A stretch of DNA of 13,981 nt from Dehalococcoides mccartyi (lineage in GTDB: Bacteria > Chloroflexota > Dehalococcoidia > UBA2979): NCBI GenBank assembly GCA_945888895.1, contig CAMDAY010000032.1:1-13981 (forward strand), read 5' to 3'. Position 1 is the stretch's first letter. Every line of letters begins with the position of its first letter. Positions 1 to 6,390 of the stretch are shown here, in pieces. The notes below the pieces were generated by a model. That model did no database searches. It worked only from the letters and a program-made list of their open reading frames with translations, and was not told where the DNA came from. Made by a program: the position numbers and the translations under genes.

Positions 1-49
1 AGCGCGCCTCCATGAATCGTGCGAGTGCGGGATGTGCGGTCGTCGTCAT
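1..49 (-). CDS. Start of an unidentified protein (partial, runs off left edge)
   Basis: On the minus strand an ATG at 49-47 opens a frame that stays open to the window edge, encoding MTTTAHPALARFMEAR. A good Shine-Dalgarno sequence, GAGGAG, lies 9 nt upstream of the ATG, and the codons are GC-rich like those of the neighbours. It follows glnK in the same direction, separated by 75 bp that include a strong hairpin. Sixteen residues are too few to identify the product. Downstream of amtB-glnK a nitrogen-metabolism gene would be unsurprising, but that is only a guess from position. I am fairly sure a gene starts here and do not know which. Confidence 0.6.
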   Translation of the reverse strand, partial: MTTTAHPALARFMEAR

Positions 50-75
50 GGCCGCAGTCTCCTCGGCTCGTATTT

Positions 76-116
76 CGTGGGCATGTCACGGCTGTTGCAG
101 CCGTGACATGCCCACG
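76..116. terminator. Perfect 19-bp stem, 3-nt loop hairpin after glnK
   Basis: CGTGGGCATGTCACGGCTG at 76-94 is exactly complementary to 98-116, with loop TTG. It starts 9 bp beyond the glnK stop and ends 27 bp before the next minus-strand start codon. Reading in the transcribed (minus) direction, the stem is followed by AAATACGAG, so there is no U-tract and it is not a textbook intrinsic terminator. It may act as a U-less terminator, an mRNA 3'-stabilising structure or a small palindromic repeat. The structure is certain; the role is inferred. Confidence 0.6.
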
Positions 117-124
117 GGTATTCG

Positions 125-463
125 CTAAACGGCGTCTCGACCGCGCTCACCGGTGCGGATGCGGATGACATCCTCCACCGGGAGGACGGCAATCTTGCCG
201 TCGCCGATGGAGCCCGTGCGGGCGGTGGTCTCGATGCTCGAGATCACCGCGGGCGCGAGAGAATCGTCCACCAGCACTTCGATGCGCACCTTCGGCACCA
301 TGTCGACGTCGTACTCGGCGCCGCGGTACGTCTCGGTGTGCCCGGCCTGGCGGCCGAAGCCCTGCACGTTGCTGGCGGATAGTCCGGTAACCCCGGTCTC
401 CTTCAGCGCGTCCCGGACCTCGTCCAGCTTGAACGGGGCGATGTAAGCAATGATGAGCTTCAT
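125..463 (-). CDS. glnK: Nitrogen regulatory protein P-II (GlnK/GlnB)
   Basis: A 112-residue PII signal-transduction protein, the normal family length. It is cytoplasmic and trimeric, senses 2-oxoglutarate and ATP/ADP, and in the GlnK role docks on AmtB to block ammonium entry. Family landmarks are present: the N-terminal strand MKLIIAYIAPFKLDEVRDAL, the T-loop segment GFGRQAGHTETYRGAEY with the uridylylatable Tyr at exactly residue 51, and the C-terminal signatures TARTGSIGDGKI and VIRIRTGE that form the nucleotide pocket. The start at 463 is chosen because it matches the family N-terminus and has AGGAGA upstream; the open frame continues 53 codons further, overlapping the end of amtB, but that part is not PII-like. 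It lies 13 bp after amtB, which supports GlnK over GlnB. Stop codon TAG. Confidence 0.97.
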   Translation of the reverse strand: MKLIIAYIAPFKLDEVRDALKETGVTGLSASNVQGFGRQAGHTETYRGAEYDVDMVPKVRIEVLVDDSLAPAVISSIETTARTGSIGDGKIAVLPVEDVIRIRTGERGRDAV

Positions 464-476
464 CTCGTGCAGTCTC

Positions 477-1694
477 CTATTCGGCCATCTGGTAGGCCTG
501 CTCCTCGTGGAGCGCGATGTCGAGGCCCTCGCGTTCGCCGGTCTCGCTGGCGCGGATGCCGATGAGCATGTCCAGCACCTTCGCGATGACGTAACTGAGG
601 ACGAACGAGTAGGCGAAGGCAATCACGACCGAGATCGCCTGCGCGGTCAGCTGCGACATGCCGCCCGTGGCGAGCTCGTTGACCGCGGGGTCAGCCAGCA
701 CGCCCAGCAGCAGCGCACCAAGGATCCCGCCGACGAGGTGCACCGCGATGACGTCCAGGGAGTCATCGAACTTGAACATCGTCTTCAGGCGCAGCGCCAT
801 GAAGCAGATCACGCCGGCCGCGATGCCGATGATGATCGCGCCCATGAAGTTCACGAACCCGGCCGCGGGGGTGATGGCAACGAGGCCAGCCACCGCGCCC
901 GAGACGAAGCCGAGGGTGGTGGGCTTACCGCCCGACACCGACTCCGCAACGATCCAGGCCGTCGCGGCAACCGCCGCGGCGATGTGCGTGGTCATGAACG
1001 CCTGGGCCGCAAGGCCGTTGGCGCCCAGCGCGGAACCCGCGTTGAAGCCGAACCAGCCGAACCACAGGATGCCGGCGCCGAGGATCGTCAGCGGCAGGTT
1101 GTGGGGACGAATGACCGAGTTGCCCCAGCCGATGCGGGGACCGAGCACGAACACCAGCGCGAGGGCCGCGGCGCCGGCGTTGATGTGCACGACGAGGCCA
1201 CCGGCGAAGTCGACCGCCTTGACCTGCGTGGCGATGAAGCCACCGCCCCAGACCCAGTGGGCCATGGGCGCGTACACGATGACCGACCAGATGGCGACGA
1301 AGGCCACCCAGGCCGAGAACTTCATGCGCTCCGCCACCGCACCGGCGATCAGCGCCGGCGTGATGATGGCGAACATCATCTGGAAGCCAAGGAACAGCGA
1401 GTCCGGAATCGAGTACCCGAAGATCTCGTTCCCCAGCCCCACGCCACGGAACCCGACGAGTCCGAGGTTACCGACCAGGCCGGACACCTCGTTGCCGGAG
1501 AACGCGAGGGAAGCGGCGACGACGACCCAGAGGATCGTCACCACGCCCATCGCCACGTAGTTCATCATCAGCATGGCAAGCATGTTCTTCGCGCGGACCA
1601 TACCGCCGTAGAACAGTGCCAGGCCGGGCGTCATGAACAGGACCAGCGCAGAGCTGATCAAGATCCATGACGTGTCGGCACCGTTGACCTCCAA
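477..1694 (-). CDS. amtB: Ammonium transporter (Amt/AmtB)
   Basis: A 405-residue inner-membrane ammonium channel with about 11 hydrophobic helices, passing NH3/NH4+ into the cell for assimilation. Signatures seen include the N-terminal segment WILISSALVLFMTPGLALFY followed by GGMVRAKN, then FAIITPALIAGAVAERM, the tryptophan-rich stretch APMAHWVWGGG, and the two pore-histidine segments GGLVVHINAG and DVIAVHLVGG, corresponding to the twin histidines of E. coli AmtB. The chosen start is a TTG at 1694-1692 preceded by GGGAG; no ATG or GTG gives the expected N-terminus in this frame, so there is no cleavable signal peptide as in E. coli. It is the first gene of the amtB-glnK operon and diverges from the methyltransferase. 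Stop codon TAG. Confidence 0.96.
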   Translation of the reverse strand: MEVNGADTSWILISSALVLFMTPGLALFYGGMVRAKNMLAMLMMNYVAMGVVTILWVVVAASLAFSGNEVSGLVGNLGLVGFRGVGLGNEIFGYSIPDSLFLGFQMMFAIITPALIAGAVAERMKFSAWVAFVAIWSVIVYAPMAHWVWGGGFIATQVKAVDFAGGLVVHINAGAAALALVFVLGPRIGWGNSVIRPHNLPLTILGAGILWFGWFGFNAGSALGANGLAAQAFMTTHIAAAVAATAWIVAESVSGGKPTTLGFVSGAVAGLVAITPAAGFVNFMGAIIIGIAAGVICFMALRLKTMFKFDDSLDVIAVHLVGGILGALLLGVLADPAVNELATGGMSQLTAQAISVVIAFAYSFVLSYVIAKVLDMLIGIRASETGEREGLDIALHEEQAYQMAE

Positions 1695-1921
1695 GGTTCG
1701 CTCCCGTCATCGTCGCGTCGCCGCGTGTGCGTCCGCTTGCGCGGCCGCCCTGTCTCGTGTTGAGCGTCACAATGTCGTTTTGATGTGTCTCATGCGTGTC
1801 GTGATTGTTTCCGTCATATTTCTTTCGCTCCGGTCTCAGCGGACCGGTCTCAAGGCCGCCTGTGCCACCCGGATTCGCCCGGCCGAGGAGGTAGCGGATA
1901 CAATTCTGCCACCTCCCCAGG
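1695..1921. promoter_or_regulatory. Divergent intergenic region between amtB and the methyltransferase
   Basis: This 227-bp region must hold the control elements of both divergent genes. It contains an AT-richer pocket (about 1765-1830) on the amtB side. Two copies of CCGGTCTCA occur as direct repeats (1830-1838 and 1844-1852), and the first overlaps an inverted repeat CCGGTC/GACCGG (1830-1835 and 1842-1847). On the plus strand TACAAT at 1899-1904 resembles a -10 box; a start about 7 nt later would give only a roughly 10-nt leader before the methyltransferase GTG. I see no convincing -35 box, sigma-54 site, NtcA site or actinobacterial GlnR box. Confidence 0.4.
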
Positions 1922-3076
1922 GTGATCCCACGTTCCCGACGCCGGACGGAGCCCTCCGCCATCGCTGCTCGACGTTCCCCCGGCCTCGAATCGGTTGCCC
2001 GAGGTGCCCGGGAGGGCCGTGCATCTTCGAAGGGGGCCTCGCCGAACGGGGCATCCTCCAGCGGGGCGCGGCCGTTCCTCAAGTGGGCCGGCGGCAAGAC
2101 TCAGCTGGTTCCGGAGTTGGTCGCCCGCGCTCCGAGACATATCGACACCTACTACGAGCCGTTCATCGGCGGCGGGGCGATGTTCTTCGCGCTCGCCGGT
2201 GACCCGGAGCTGGCCCCGAAGCGCGCCGTCCTGAACGACGCCAACCCCGACCTCGTGACCGTGTACCAGGTCGTCCGTGACGACGTGGAGAAGTTGATCG
2301 CGCGCCTCCAGGCGACCAGTACGCCGTACCTCGCGGCCGGGGCGGAGGAGCGCGCTGAGTTCTACTACGCCCAGCGCGCGCGGACGCCCGACGACCGCGT
2401 GGACACGGCGGCACGGTTCATCTTCCTGAACAAGACCTGCTTCAACGGCCTGTACCGGGTAAACCGCCGTGGCGAGTTCAACGTTCCCCACGGCCGCTAC
2501 CTCGCGCCGCGCATCCTCGACGAGCCGGTGCTGCGCGCCGCCTCGGCGGCACTGCGTGGCGTCGAGATCATGAACGGCGACTTCGGTACGGTGACGGACG
2601 CGGCCAAGCCGGGCGACTTCGTCTACTTCGACCCGCCGTTCGAGCCACTGTCGAAGACCTCCTCGTTCACGGGTTACACGGAGGGCGCGTTCGACCGGCA
2701 CGAGCAGGTGCGCCTCAAGTGGCTCTTCGACGACCTTACAGAGCGCGGCGTGGCGGCGATGCTGTCCAATTCACGGGCGGAGTGGCTGGTCGGGGTGTAC
2801 GAGGGCGAGCGCGCGCGGCTGATCGACGGCAGTGCTGACCGCAGGCCGGGCTATCACGTGGAGCGGACGCCCGCGCGGCGCGCGATCAACTCGCGCGGCG
2901 ACCGCCGTGGTGCGATCGACGAGTTGATCGTGACGAACTACACGCCCGAACTGTCGAGGGGCCGGCTGGAGTCAGCGGCATCCTCGTCGCTGTCGTCCCC
3001 ATCCTCGTCCGGCTCGTCATCCTCGACGCGCACGTCAGGGACGAAGGCGAAGCGCGGCACCGGCAAGACGAAGTAG
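1922..3076 (+). CDS. D12-class adenine-N6 DNA methyltransferase (Dam/DpnM-like)
   Basis: Transfers a methyl group from S-adenosylmethionine to N6 of adenine in a short DNA target. The alpha-group (D12) order is clear: SAM-binding motif I FLKWAGGK at residues 52-59, YEPFIGGGAMFF at 78-89, FIFLNKTCFNGLYRVNRRGEF around 167-186, and catalytic motif IV DPPF at 237-240 followed by PLSKTSSFTGYTEGAF, a Dam/DpnM-like stretch that suggests but does not prove a GATC-like target. DPPF replaces the commoner DPPY. The core ends at IDELIVTNY (332-340). A basic, probably disordered N-terminus (1-50) and a Ser-rich, then Lys-rich tail (342-384) flank it. The start is GTG at 1922, the only start between an in-frame stop (1892-1894) and motif I, with no good ribosome-binding site. 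The tail lies antisense to the 3' end of the nuclease gene. Confidence 0.9.
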   Translation: MIPRSRRRTEPSAIAARRSPGLESVARGAREGRASSKGASPNGASSSGARPFLKWAGGKTQLVPELVARAPRHIDTYYEPFIGGGAMFFALAGDPELAPKRAVLNDANPDLVTVYQVVRDDVEKLIARLQATSTPYLAAGAEERAEFYYAQRARTPDDRVDTAARFIFLNKTCFNGLYRVNRRGEFNVPHGRYLAPRILDEPVLRAASAALRGVEIMNGDFGTVTDAAKPGDFVYFDPPFEPLSKTSSFTGYTEGAFDRHEQVRLKWLFDDLTERGVAAMLSNSRAEWLVGVYEGERARLIDGSADRRPGYHVERTPARRAINSRGDRRGAIDELIVTNYTPELSRGRLESAASSSLSSPSSSGSSSSTRTSGTKAKRGTGKTK

Positions 3077-3480
3077 AGCCGCAGCCAGTTCTCGAGGTCG
3101 GCGAGCTCGACGGCCTTGCCGCTCGACAGCAAGAACGCACGCATGTTCGCGCTGAAGCCTGGGCCGTAGAAGCAGACCATCCCGGGGATCGGCCAGGCGC
3201 GGATGTCTTCGATCGTGCTGGGAATCTTCTCCTCGGCACTGCCCGCGCTCTTCTGGTACTTGGCCTCGAGGCCCAGCGAGCGTCGCTGCACGCGGTCGGT
3301 GATCACGACATCGATGCGGCGACGCGCGCCCCAGATGCGGCGGCCGACGTACACCTCGGTCTCCACGTCGAGGCCGAGCGACCGCGCGATGTCGACGCAG
3401 GCGAGCGTGAGTCCCTGCCACGAGGTCGGCTCGAAGAAGTGTCCCTGCGAGCTGGTGACCGGACGCCGCGGTGGTGTCAC
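2938..3480 (-). CDS. Small PD-(D/E)XK nuclease, probable restriction enzyme partner
   Basis: A 180-residue protein with a recognisable PD-(D/E)XK nuclease core: Asp57 in RRIDVVITD, then Glu72-Ala-Lys74 in SLGLEAKYQ, a typical D-x14-E-x-K metal-binding active site. After this come EEKIPSTIEDIRAWPIPGMV and ADLENWLRLYF, which I recall from small nucleases next to Dam-type methylases, though I cannot name the family with certainty. The C-terminus is a strongly acidic Asp/Glu tail. The start is taken as GTG at 3480 (GAGG upstream, 10 bp after the dehydrogenase stop); an ATG at 3531 in the same frame would overlap the dehydrogenase by 41 bp. Convergent and overlapping with the D12 methyltransferase, it is most simply the restriction half of a type II-like system. 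Function is inferred from motif plus context. Confidence 0.72.
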   Translation of the reverse strand: MTPPRRPVTSSQGHFFEPTSWQGLTLACVDIARSLGLDVETEVYVGRRIWGARRRIDVVITDRVQRRSLGLEAKYQKSAGSAEEKIPSTIEDIRAWPIPGMVCFYGPGFSANMRAFLLSSGKAVELADLENWLRLYFVLPVPRFAFVPDVRVEDDEPDEDGDDSDEDAADSSRPLDSSGV

Positions 3481-3490
3481 GCAGGCCTCG

Positions 3491-4555
3491 TCATGCCTCG
3501 AGCGGGGCGACGCCGACCGAGGCGGCCGCATCCGCGATCTGCTTCCACGTCTCGTCGTCCAGCGGGATGCCCTGCGTGAGCCGGTCGGCCATCGTGCGAC
3601 GCTCCGGCTCGCCCGCGACGAGGATCTCCGAGGTGCCCGGCGCGTACGGCGGTTCCTTCACGAAGCCGACGAGCGCGGTGATCATCGAGACGAACACGTC
3701 CGCCTCGACGAACCGCGTGGGGTCAAGGGCCATCATGAAGACGCCGTTGGAGCCGCGCTGGCCTTCGACGGAGGTGCCCGCGCCGGACAGGATGCCGGAG
3801 AGTGCCTCCATCGCTACGTTCAGGCCGAAGCCCTTGTGGCCGCCGGTGTCGCCGCCGACGGGGAGCAACGCGCCCTGCTTCGGGTTCGCGCCGGTGCCGT
3901 AGAAGTCGTGCGGCTCGGTCGTCGGGTGACCGTCGCCATCGATGATCAACTGGGGCTTGAGCTGCGTGCCGCGGTTCACCGCGACGCGCACCTTGCCCTC
4001 CGCGATCACCGAGGTCGCCATGTCGAGGACGAACGGCTCGCCCGGCGTCGGGCCAGGCATCGCGATCATGATCGGACTGGTGCCGAGACGGCGGTGCGCG
4101 CCGCCGTGCGCGGCGGTGAGCCTCGTGCCCGGCGAGTTCACGCCGCCGAAGGCGATCATGCCGGCTGCGACGATCTGCTCGCCGTACGCGCCGACGCGAC
4201 CGATGTGTCCGCTGTTGCACGCCGACACCCAGCCGATGCCCGTCTCGCGCGCCTTCGCGATCGCCAGGTTCGTGGCGTGGTACGCGGCGATCTGCCCGTA
4301 GTTCCACCCGCCGTCGAGCAGCGCCGTCGAGGCGGACTCCCGCACGATGCTCGAGGCCGCGCCGGGCTTGAGCGTCCCTGCCGCGGCAAGCGTGACGTAG
4401 CCCGGCGTGCGGATCACGCCGTGCGAGTCGTGGCCACGCAGGTTCGCGCCGACGAGGTGCTCCGCGATGCGCGCGGCCTCCTCGGTCGGCGACCCGGTAC
4501 CCTCGAAGATGCGGGCGATGTAGTCCGTGAGCGCGGCGGCGGAGACTAGGGGCAT
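3491..4555 (-). CDS. Ldh family oxidoreductase (malate/L-lactate/sulfolactate dehydrogenase type)
   Basis: A 354-residue NAD(P)-dependent 2-hydroxy-acid dehydrogenase of the AllD/YlbC/ComC type, a family unrelated to classical Rossmann malate and lactate dehydrogenases, acting in the cytoplasm. Landmarks are LRGHDSHGV (39-47, with the conserved His45), SGHIGRVGAY (115-124), LGTSPIMIA (157-165) and the glycine-rich GGHKGFGL (238-245). Length is normal. The start at 4555 is favoured because the protein begins with a typical family N-terminus and sits 4 bp after the aldolase stop; an in-frame ATG at 4597 would overlap the aldolase by 38 bp. Exact substrate cannot be told: malate, ureidoglycolate, sulfolactate and 2,3-diketogulonate enzymes share this fold. 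It is probably co-transcribed with the aldolase upstream and the nuclease downstream. Stop codon TGA. Confidence 0.92.
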   Translation of the reverse strand: MPLVSAAALTDYIARIFEGTGSPTEEAARIAEHLVGANLRGHDSHGVIRTPGYVTLAAAGTLKPGAASSIVRESASTALLDGGWNYGQIAAYHATNLAIAKARETGIGWVSACNSGHIGRVGAYGEQIVAAGMIAFGGVNSPGTRLTAAHGGAHRRLGTSPIMIAMPGPTPGEPFVLDMATSVIAEGKVRVAVNRGTQLKPQLIIDGDGHPTTEPHDFYGTGANPKQGALLPVGGDTGGHKGFGLNVAMEALSGILSGAGTSVEGQRGSNGVFMMALDPTRFVEADVFVSMITALVGFVKEPPYAPGTSEILVAGEPERRTMADRLTQGIPLDDETWKQIADAAASVGVAPLEA

Positions 4556-4559
4556 CTCG

Positions 4560-5351
4560 CTAGGCCTCGACGATCGTCGGCTGGACGCCAGTGTCACCTC
4601 GCACGGTGGCGAGGTCGGCGGCGACCTTGGCGCGCATGGCGTTCATGTCGGAGCCCATGGTCACCATCTGAAAGCCGGCCTTCAGCCACTTGGTGGTGAA
4701 CTCGAGGCCCCCGGTGTGCATGCCGGGCGCGACGTTGTGGCGCTTGCACGCCTCGTACAGCTCCATGCACACCTGCTGGTGACGCTCGTCGCGGTTGTCG
4801 CCGGTCGGCGTCATGTCGAGCGCGTACGCGAGGTCGCTCGGGCCGATGTAGGCGCAGTCCACGCCGGGCACGGAGAGGATCTCGTCGATGTTCGCGATGC
4901 CCTCCTTCGTTTCGATCATCACGATGACGGCGATCTCGTCGTTGGCTTCGTCCTGGTAGTTGGCGCCCGCATAGAACGTCGCACGGTTCGGGCCGGAGGA
5001 GCGACCGCCGGCCGGCGGGTACTTCGCGGCCCACACGGCGCGCTCGGCCTCCTCGCGGTTGTTCACCAGCGGCACGACGATGCCGAGGGCGCCGGCGTCG
5101 AGCACCTTCATGATCGCCATCGGGTCGTTCCACCCGACACGCACGAAGGGGATCGTGTCGGTCGTCGAGATCGCGGTCATCATCGCGACCGCGTCCTTGT
5201 AGTCGATCATTCCGTGCTGCATGTCGATGCAGAGCCAGTCGTAGCCAGACTGCGCCATCGCCTCGGCGGTGTAGCTGCTGGGGATCGCGAGCCACGCGCC
5301 CACGGTCTGCTTGCCGGCGCGCCACGCGCGCAGTGCGGTGTTCGGTCGCAT
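4560..5351 (-). CDS. HpcH/HpaI-family class II aldolase
   Basis: A 263-residue metal-dependent class II aldolase related to 4-hydroxy-2-oxoheptanedioate aldolase and 2-keto-3-deoxy-sugar-acid aldolases; these split or form 2-oxo-4-hydroxy acids, releasing pyruvate. Seen in order: CIDMQHG (41-47, with the base His46), FVRVGWND (69-76, with substrate-binding Arg71), GIVVPLV (90-96), KYPPAGGRSSGPNRA (110-124), metal ligand Glu147 in IETKEG, and Asp173 in IGPSDLA. Length is normal. The start at 5351 has GGAGG 8 nt upstream; the open frame extends much further but that part is not family-like. It is the first gene of an operon with the dehydrogenase 4 bp downstream, which could handle a 2-oxo acid made by the aldolase. 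True substrate unknown. Stop codon TAG. Confidence 0.93.
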   Translation of the reverse strand: MRPNTALRAWRAGKQTVGAWLAIPSSYTAEAMAQSGYDWLCIDMQHGMIDYKDAVAMMTAISTTDTIPFVRVGWNDPMAIMKVLDAGALGIVVPLVNNREEAERAVWAAKYPPAGGRSSGPNRATFYAGANYQDEANDEIAVIVMIETKEGIANIDEILSVPGVDCAYIGPSDLAYALDMTPTGDNRDERHQQVCMELYEACKRHNVAPGMHTGGLEFTTKWLKAGFQMVTMGSDMNAMRAKVAADLATVRGDTGVQPTIVEA

Positions 5352-5490
5352 GTCGGAGTCCTCCAGTGCTGTGCCGGTACGCTGCCACCGCGGGGGCGGA
5401 TGCGGCGCGAGCATACACCGGCGCGCCCGACGGCCGCCCTCGCCCCACTGCGCCCGTTGAGGCCCGACGATGCCTCGTGCGGGCAGCCGG

Positions 5491-5505
5491 GAGTAAGATC
5501 GGGGC
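5491..5505 (+). promoter_or_regulatory. Possible -10 region for the small protein-ogt operon
   Basis: TAAGAT at 5494-5499 resembles a sigma-70-type -10 hexamer and lies about 30 bp before the ATG at 5531. No convincing -35 hexamer is present at the expected distance. The call rests only on position and on AT content standing out from GC-rich surroundings. Confidence 0.25.
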
Positions 5506-5530
5506 TCCCCAACTGCACGAGAGGCACGCG

Positions 5531-5734
5531 ATGAACGAGCGACTCCTAGGACGCATCGAAGCGCGCGTGGCACCCGGCCACGAGTGCACACCGTACACCG
5601 GCGGCTGCCACATGCCGCATTACTGGCACAACCACTCCGTGCCCCGCTACCTCGAGCAGTGGCCGGAGCCGACGGCGGCCCGCACGCTCGCGGACGAGAT
5701 CCGCGAGGAGCGCGACTGGGCGCAGGGCGAGTAA
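5531..5734 (+). CDS. Small His/Cys-rich protein of unknown function (67 aa)
   Basis: I do not recognise a family. The protein starts at ATG 5531, with GAGAGG upstream, and ends at TAA. Its middle is dense in potential metal ligands and aromatic residues: HECTPYTGGCHMPHYWHNH, giving His17, Cys19, Cys26, His27, His30, His33 and His35, followed by SVPRYLEQWPEP and a charged C-terminal helix (LADEIREERDWAQGE). There is no signal peptide or membrane segment. It precedes ogt by 40 bp in the same direction, so the two are probably co-transcribed. The Cys/His pattern would suit zinc, iron or haem binding, or a redox role, but none of this is shown. An upstream extension of the open frame lacks a good start signal and is less likely. 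Confidence 0.65.
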   Translation: MNERLLGRIEARVAPGHECTPYTGGCHMPHYWHNHSVPRYLEQWPEPTAARTLADEIREERDWAQGE

Positions 5735-5774
5735 CGCGGCGCGCGATCGCGTGGCACGCCCGGAGGAGACACGG

Positions 5775-6308
5775 ATGACGACCTACTACGACACCCTCGA
5801 CACGCCGGTCGGCCTGCTGTTCCTCGCGGGCACGGAGCACGGCGTGTCGCACGTCGGCTTCATGGACGGCGAGGGCGACCTGCTGGCCAATGTGACGCGC
5901 CTGGAGTTCGAGACCGGCGAGACGCCGGTGCGCGGCGGCCCTGAGTGCCACGAGCTGCGGCGCCAGCTGACCGAGTACTTTGCCAGCAAGCGTCGTGACT
6001 TCGAGCTCCCGCTCGCGCCCACGGGGACCGACTGGCAGCGCAAGGTCTGGCACGCACTCAGCCGCATCCCGCACGGCGAGACGGTGTCGTACGGCACGAT
6101 CGCGACGCGCCTCGGTCGCCCGAGCGCGTCGAGGGCGGTCGGCGCGGCGAACGGACGCAACCCGATCGCCATCGTCGTGCCGTGCCACCGCGTGGTCGGC
6201 TCGGACGGGACGCTCACCGGCTACGCCGGGGGCATGCACCGCAAGCAGTGGCTGCTCGCTCACGAGGGCGTCCGCCTCGCCCTCGAACCGAACGCGCTCG
6301 CGGTCTAG
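5775..6308 (+). CDS. ogt: Methylated-DNA-[protein]-cysteine S-methyltransferase
   Basis: A 177-residue suicidal repair protein that moves the alkyl group from O6-alkylguanine (and O4-alkylthymine) in DNA to its own cysteine. The active-site motif PCHRV lies at 136-140, with Cys137 the acceptor; the DNA-binding helix-turn-helix region contains the conserved SYGTIA and the arginine-finger segment SRAVGAA (119-125). The poorly conserved N-terminal ribonuclease-H-like domain occupies residues 1-80, with TPVGLLFLA typical of the family. Length matches single-domain Ogt proteins, and no Ada metal-binding domain is fused. Start 5775 has GGAGGA 7 nt upstream; an in-frame GTG at 5751 is rejected because it would place that site inside the gene. 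Co-transcribed with the small His/Cys protein. Stop TAG, followed by a terminator. Confidence 0.96.
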   Translation: MTTYYDTLDTPVGLLFLAGTEHGVSHVGFMDGEGDLLANVTRLEFETGETPVRGGPECHELRRQLTEYFASKRRDFELPLAPTGTDWQRKVWHALSRIPHGETVSYGTIATRLGRPSASRAVGAANGRNPIAIVVPCHRVVGSDGTLTGYAGGMHRKQWLLAHEGVRLALEPNALAV

Positions 6309-6332
6309 CTTCGCGGCGGTACGAACACGAAA

Positions 6333-6360
6333 GCGCCCGGCTCGATCACGAGCCGGGCGC
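6333..6360. terminator. Bidirectional terminator between ogt and the DUF805 gene
   Basis: GCGCCCGGCTCG (6333-6344) and its exact complement (6349-6360) form a 12-bp GC stem around loop ATCA. On the plus strand it is followed by CTTGCTGTCT, and on the minus strand by TTTCGTGTTCG, both moderately T-rich. It lies between two convergent genes, 24 bp after the ogt stop and 30 bp after the DUF805 stop, so it can serve both. Confidence 0.85.
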
Positions 6361-6390
6361 CTTGCTGTCTAGCCTCGAATGGCGCGAACG

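Noticed and set aside
450..1670. A 406-codon open frame on the plus strand opposite amtB
   Set aside because: It is the antisense shadow of a clear Amt protein; its translation is a repetitive His/Asp/Arg/Glu-rich sequence with no domain, as GC-rich codon bias produces.
1695..1921. A sigma-54 (-24/-12) or NtcA/GlnR-type site upstream of amtB
   Set aside because: I looked for GG-N10-GC spaced elements and for the known nitrogen-regulator boxes and found no match good enough to report.
1850..2701. A 283-codon minus-strand open frame opposite the methyltransferase
   Set aside because: It covers the catalytic core of the methyltransferase, has no recognisable motif and no ribosome-binding site, and its composition is that of an antisense shadow.
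5333..5530. An N-terminal extension of the small His/Cys protein reaching back to 5333
   Set aside because: It would run through the intergenic region that holds the aldolase's promoter and ribosome-binding site, with atypical composition; ATG 5531 has a fitting upstream GAGAGG.
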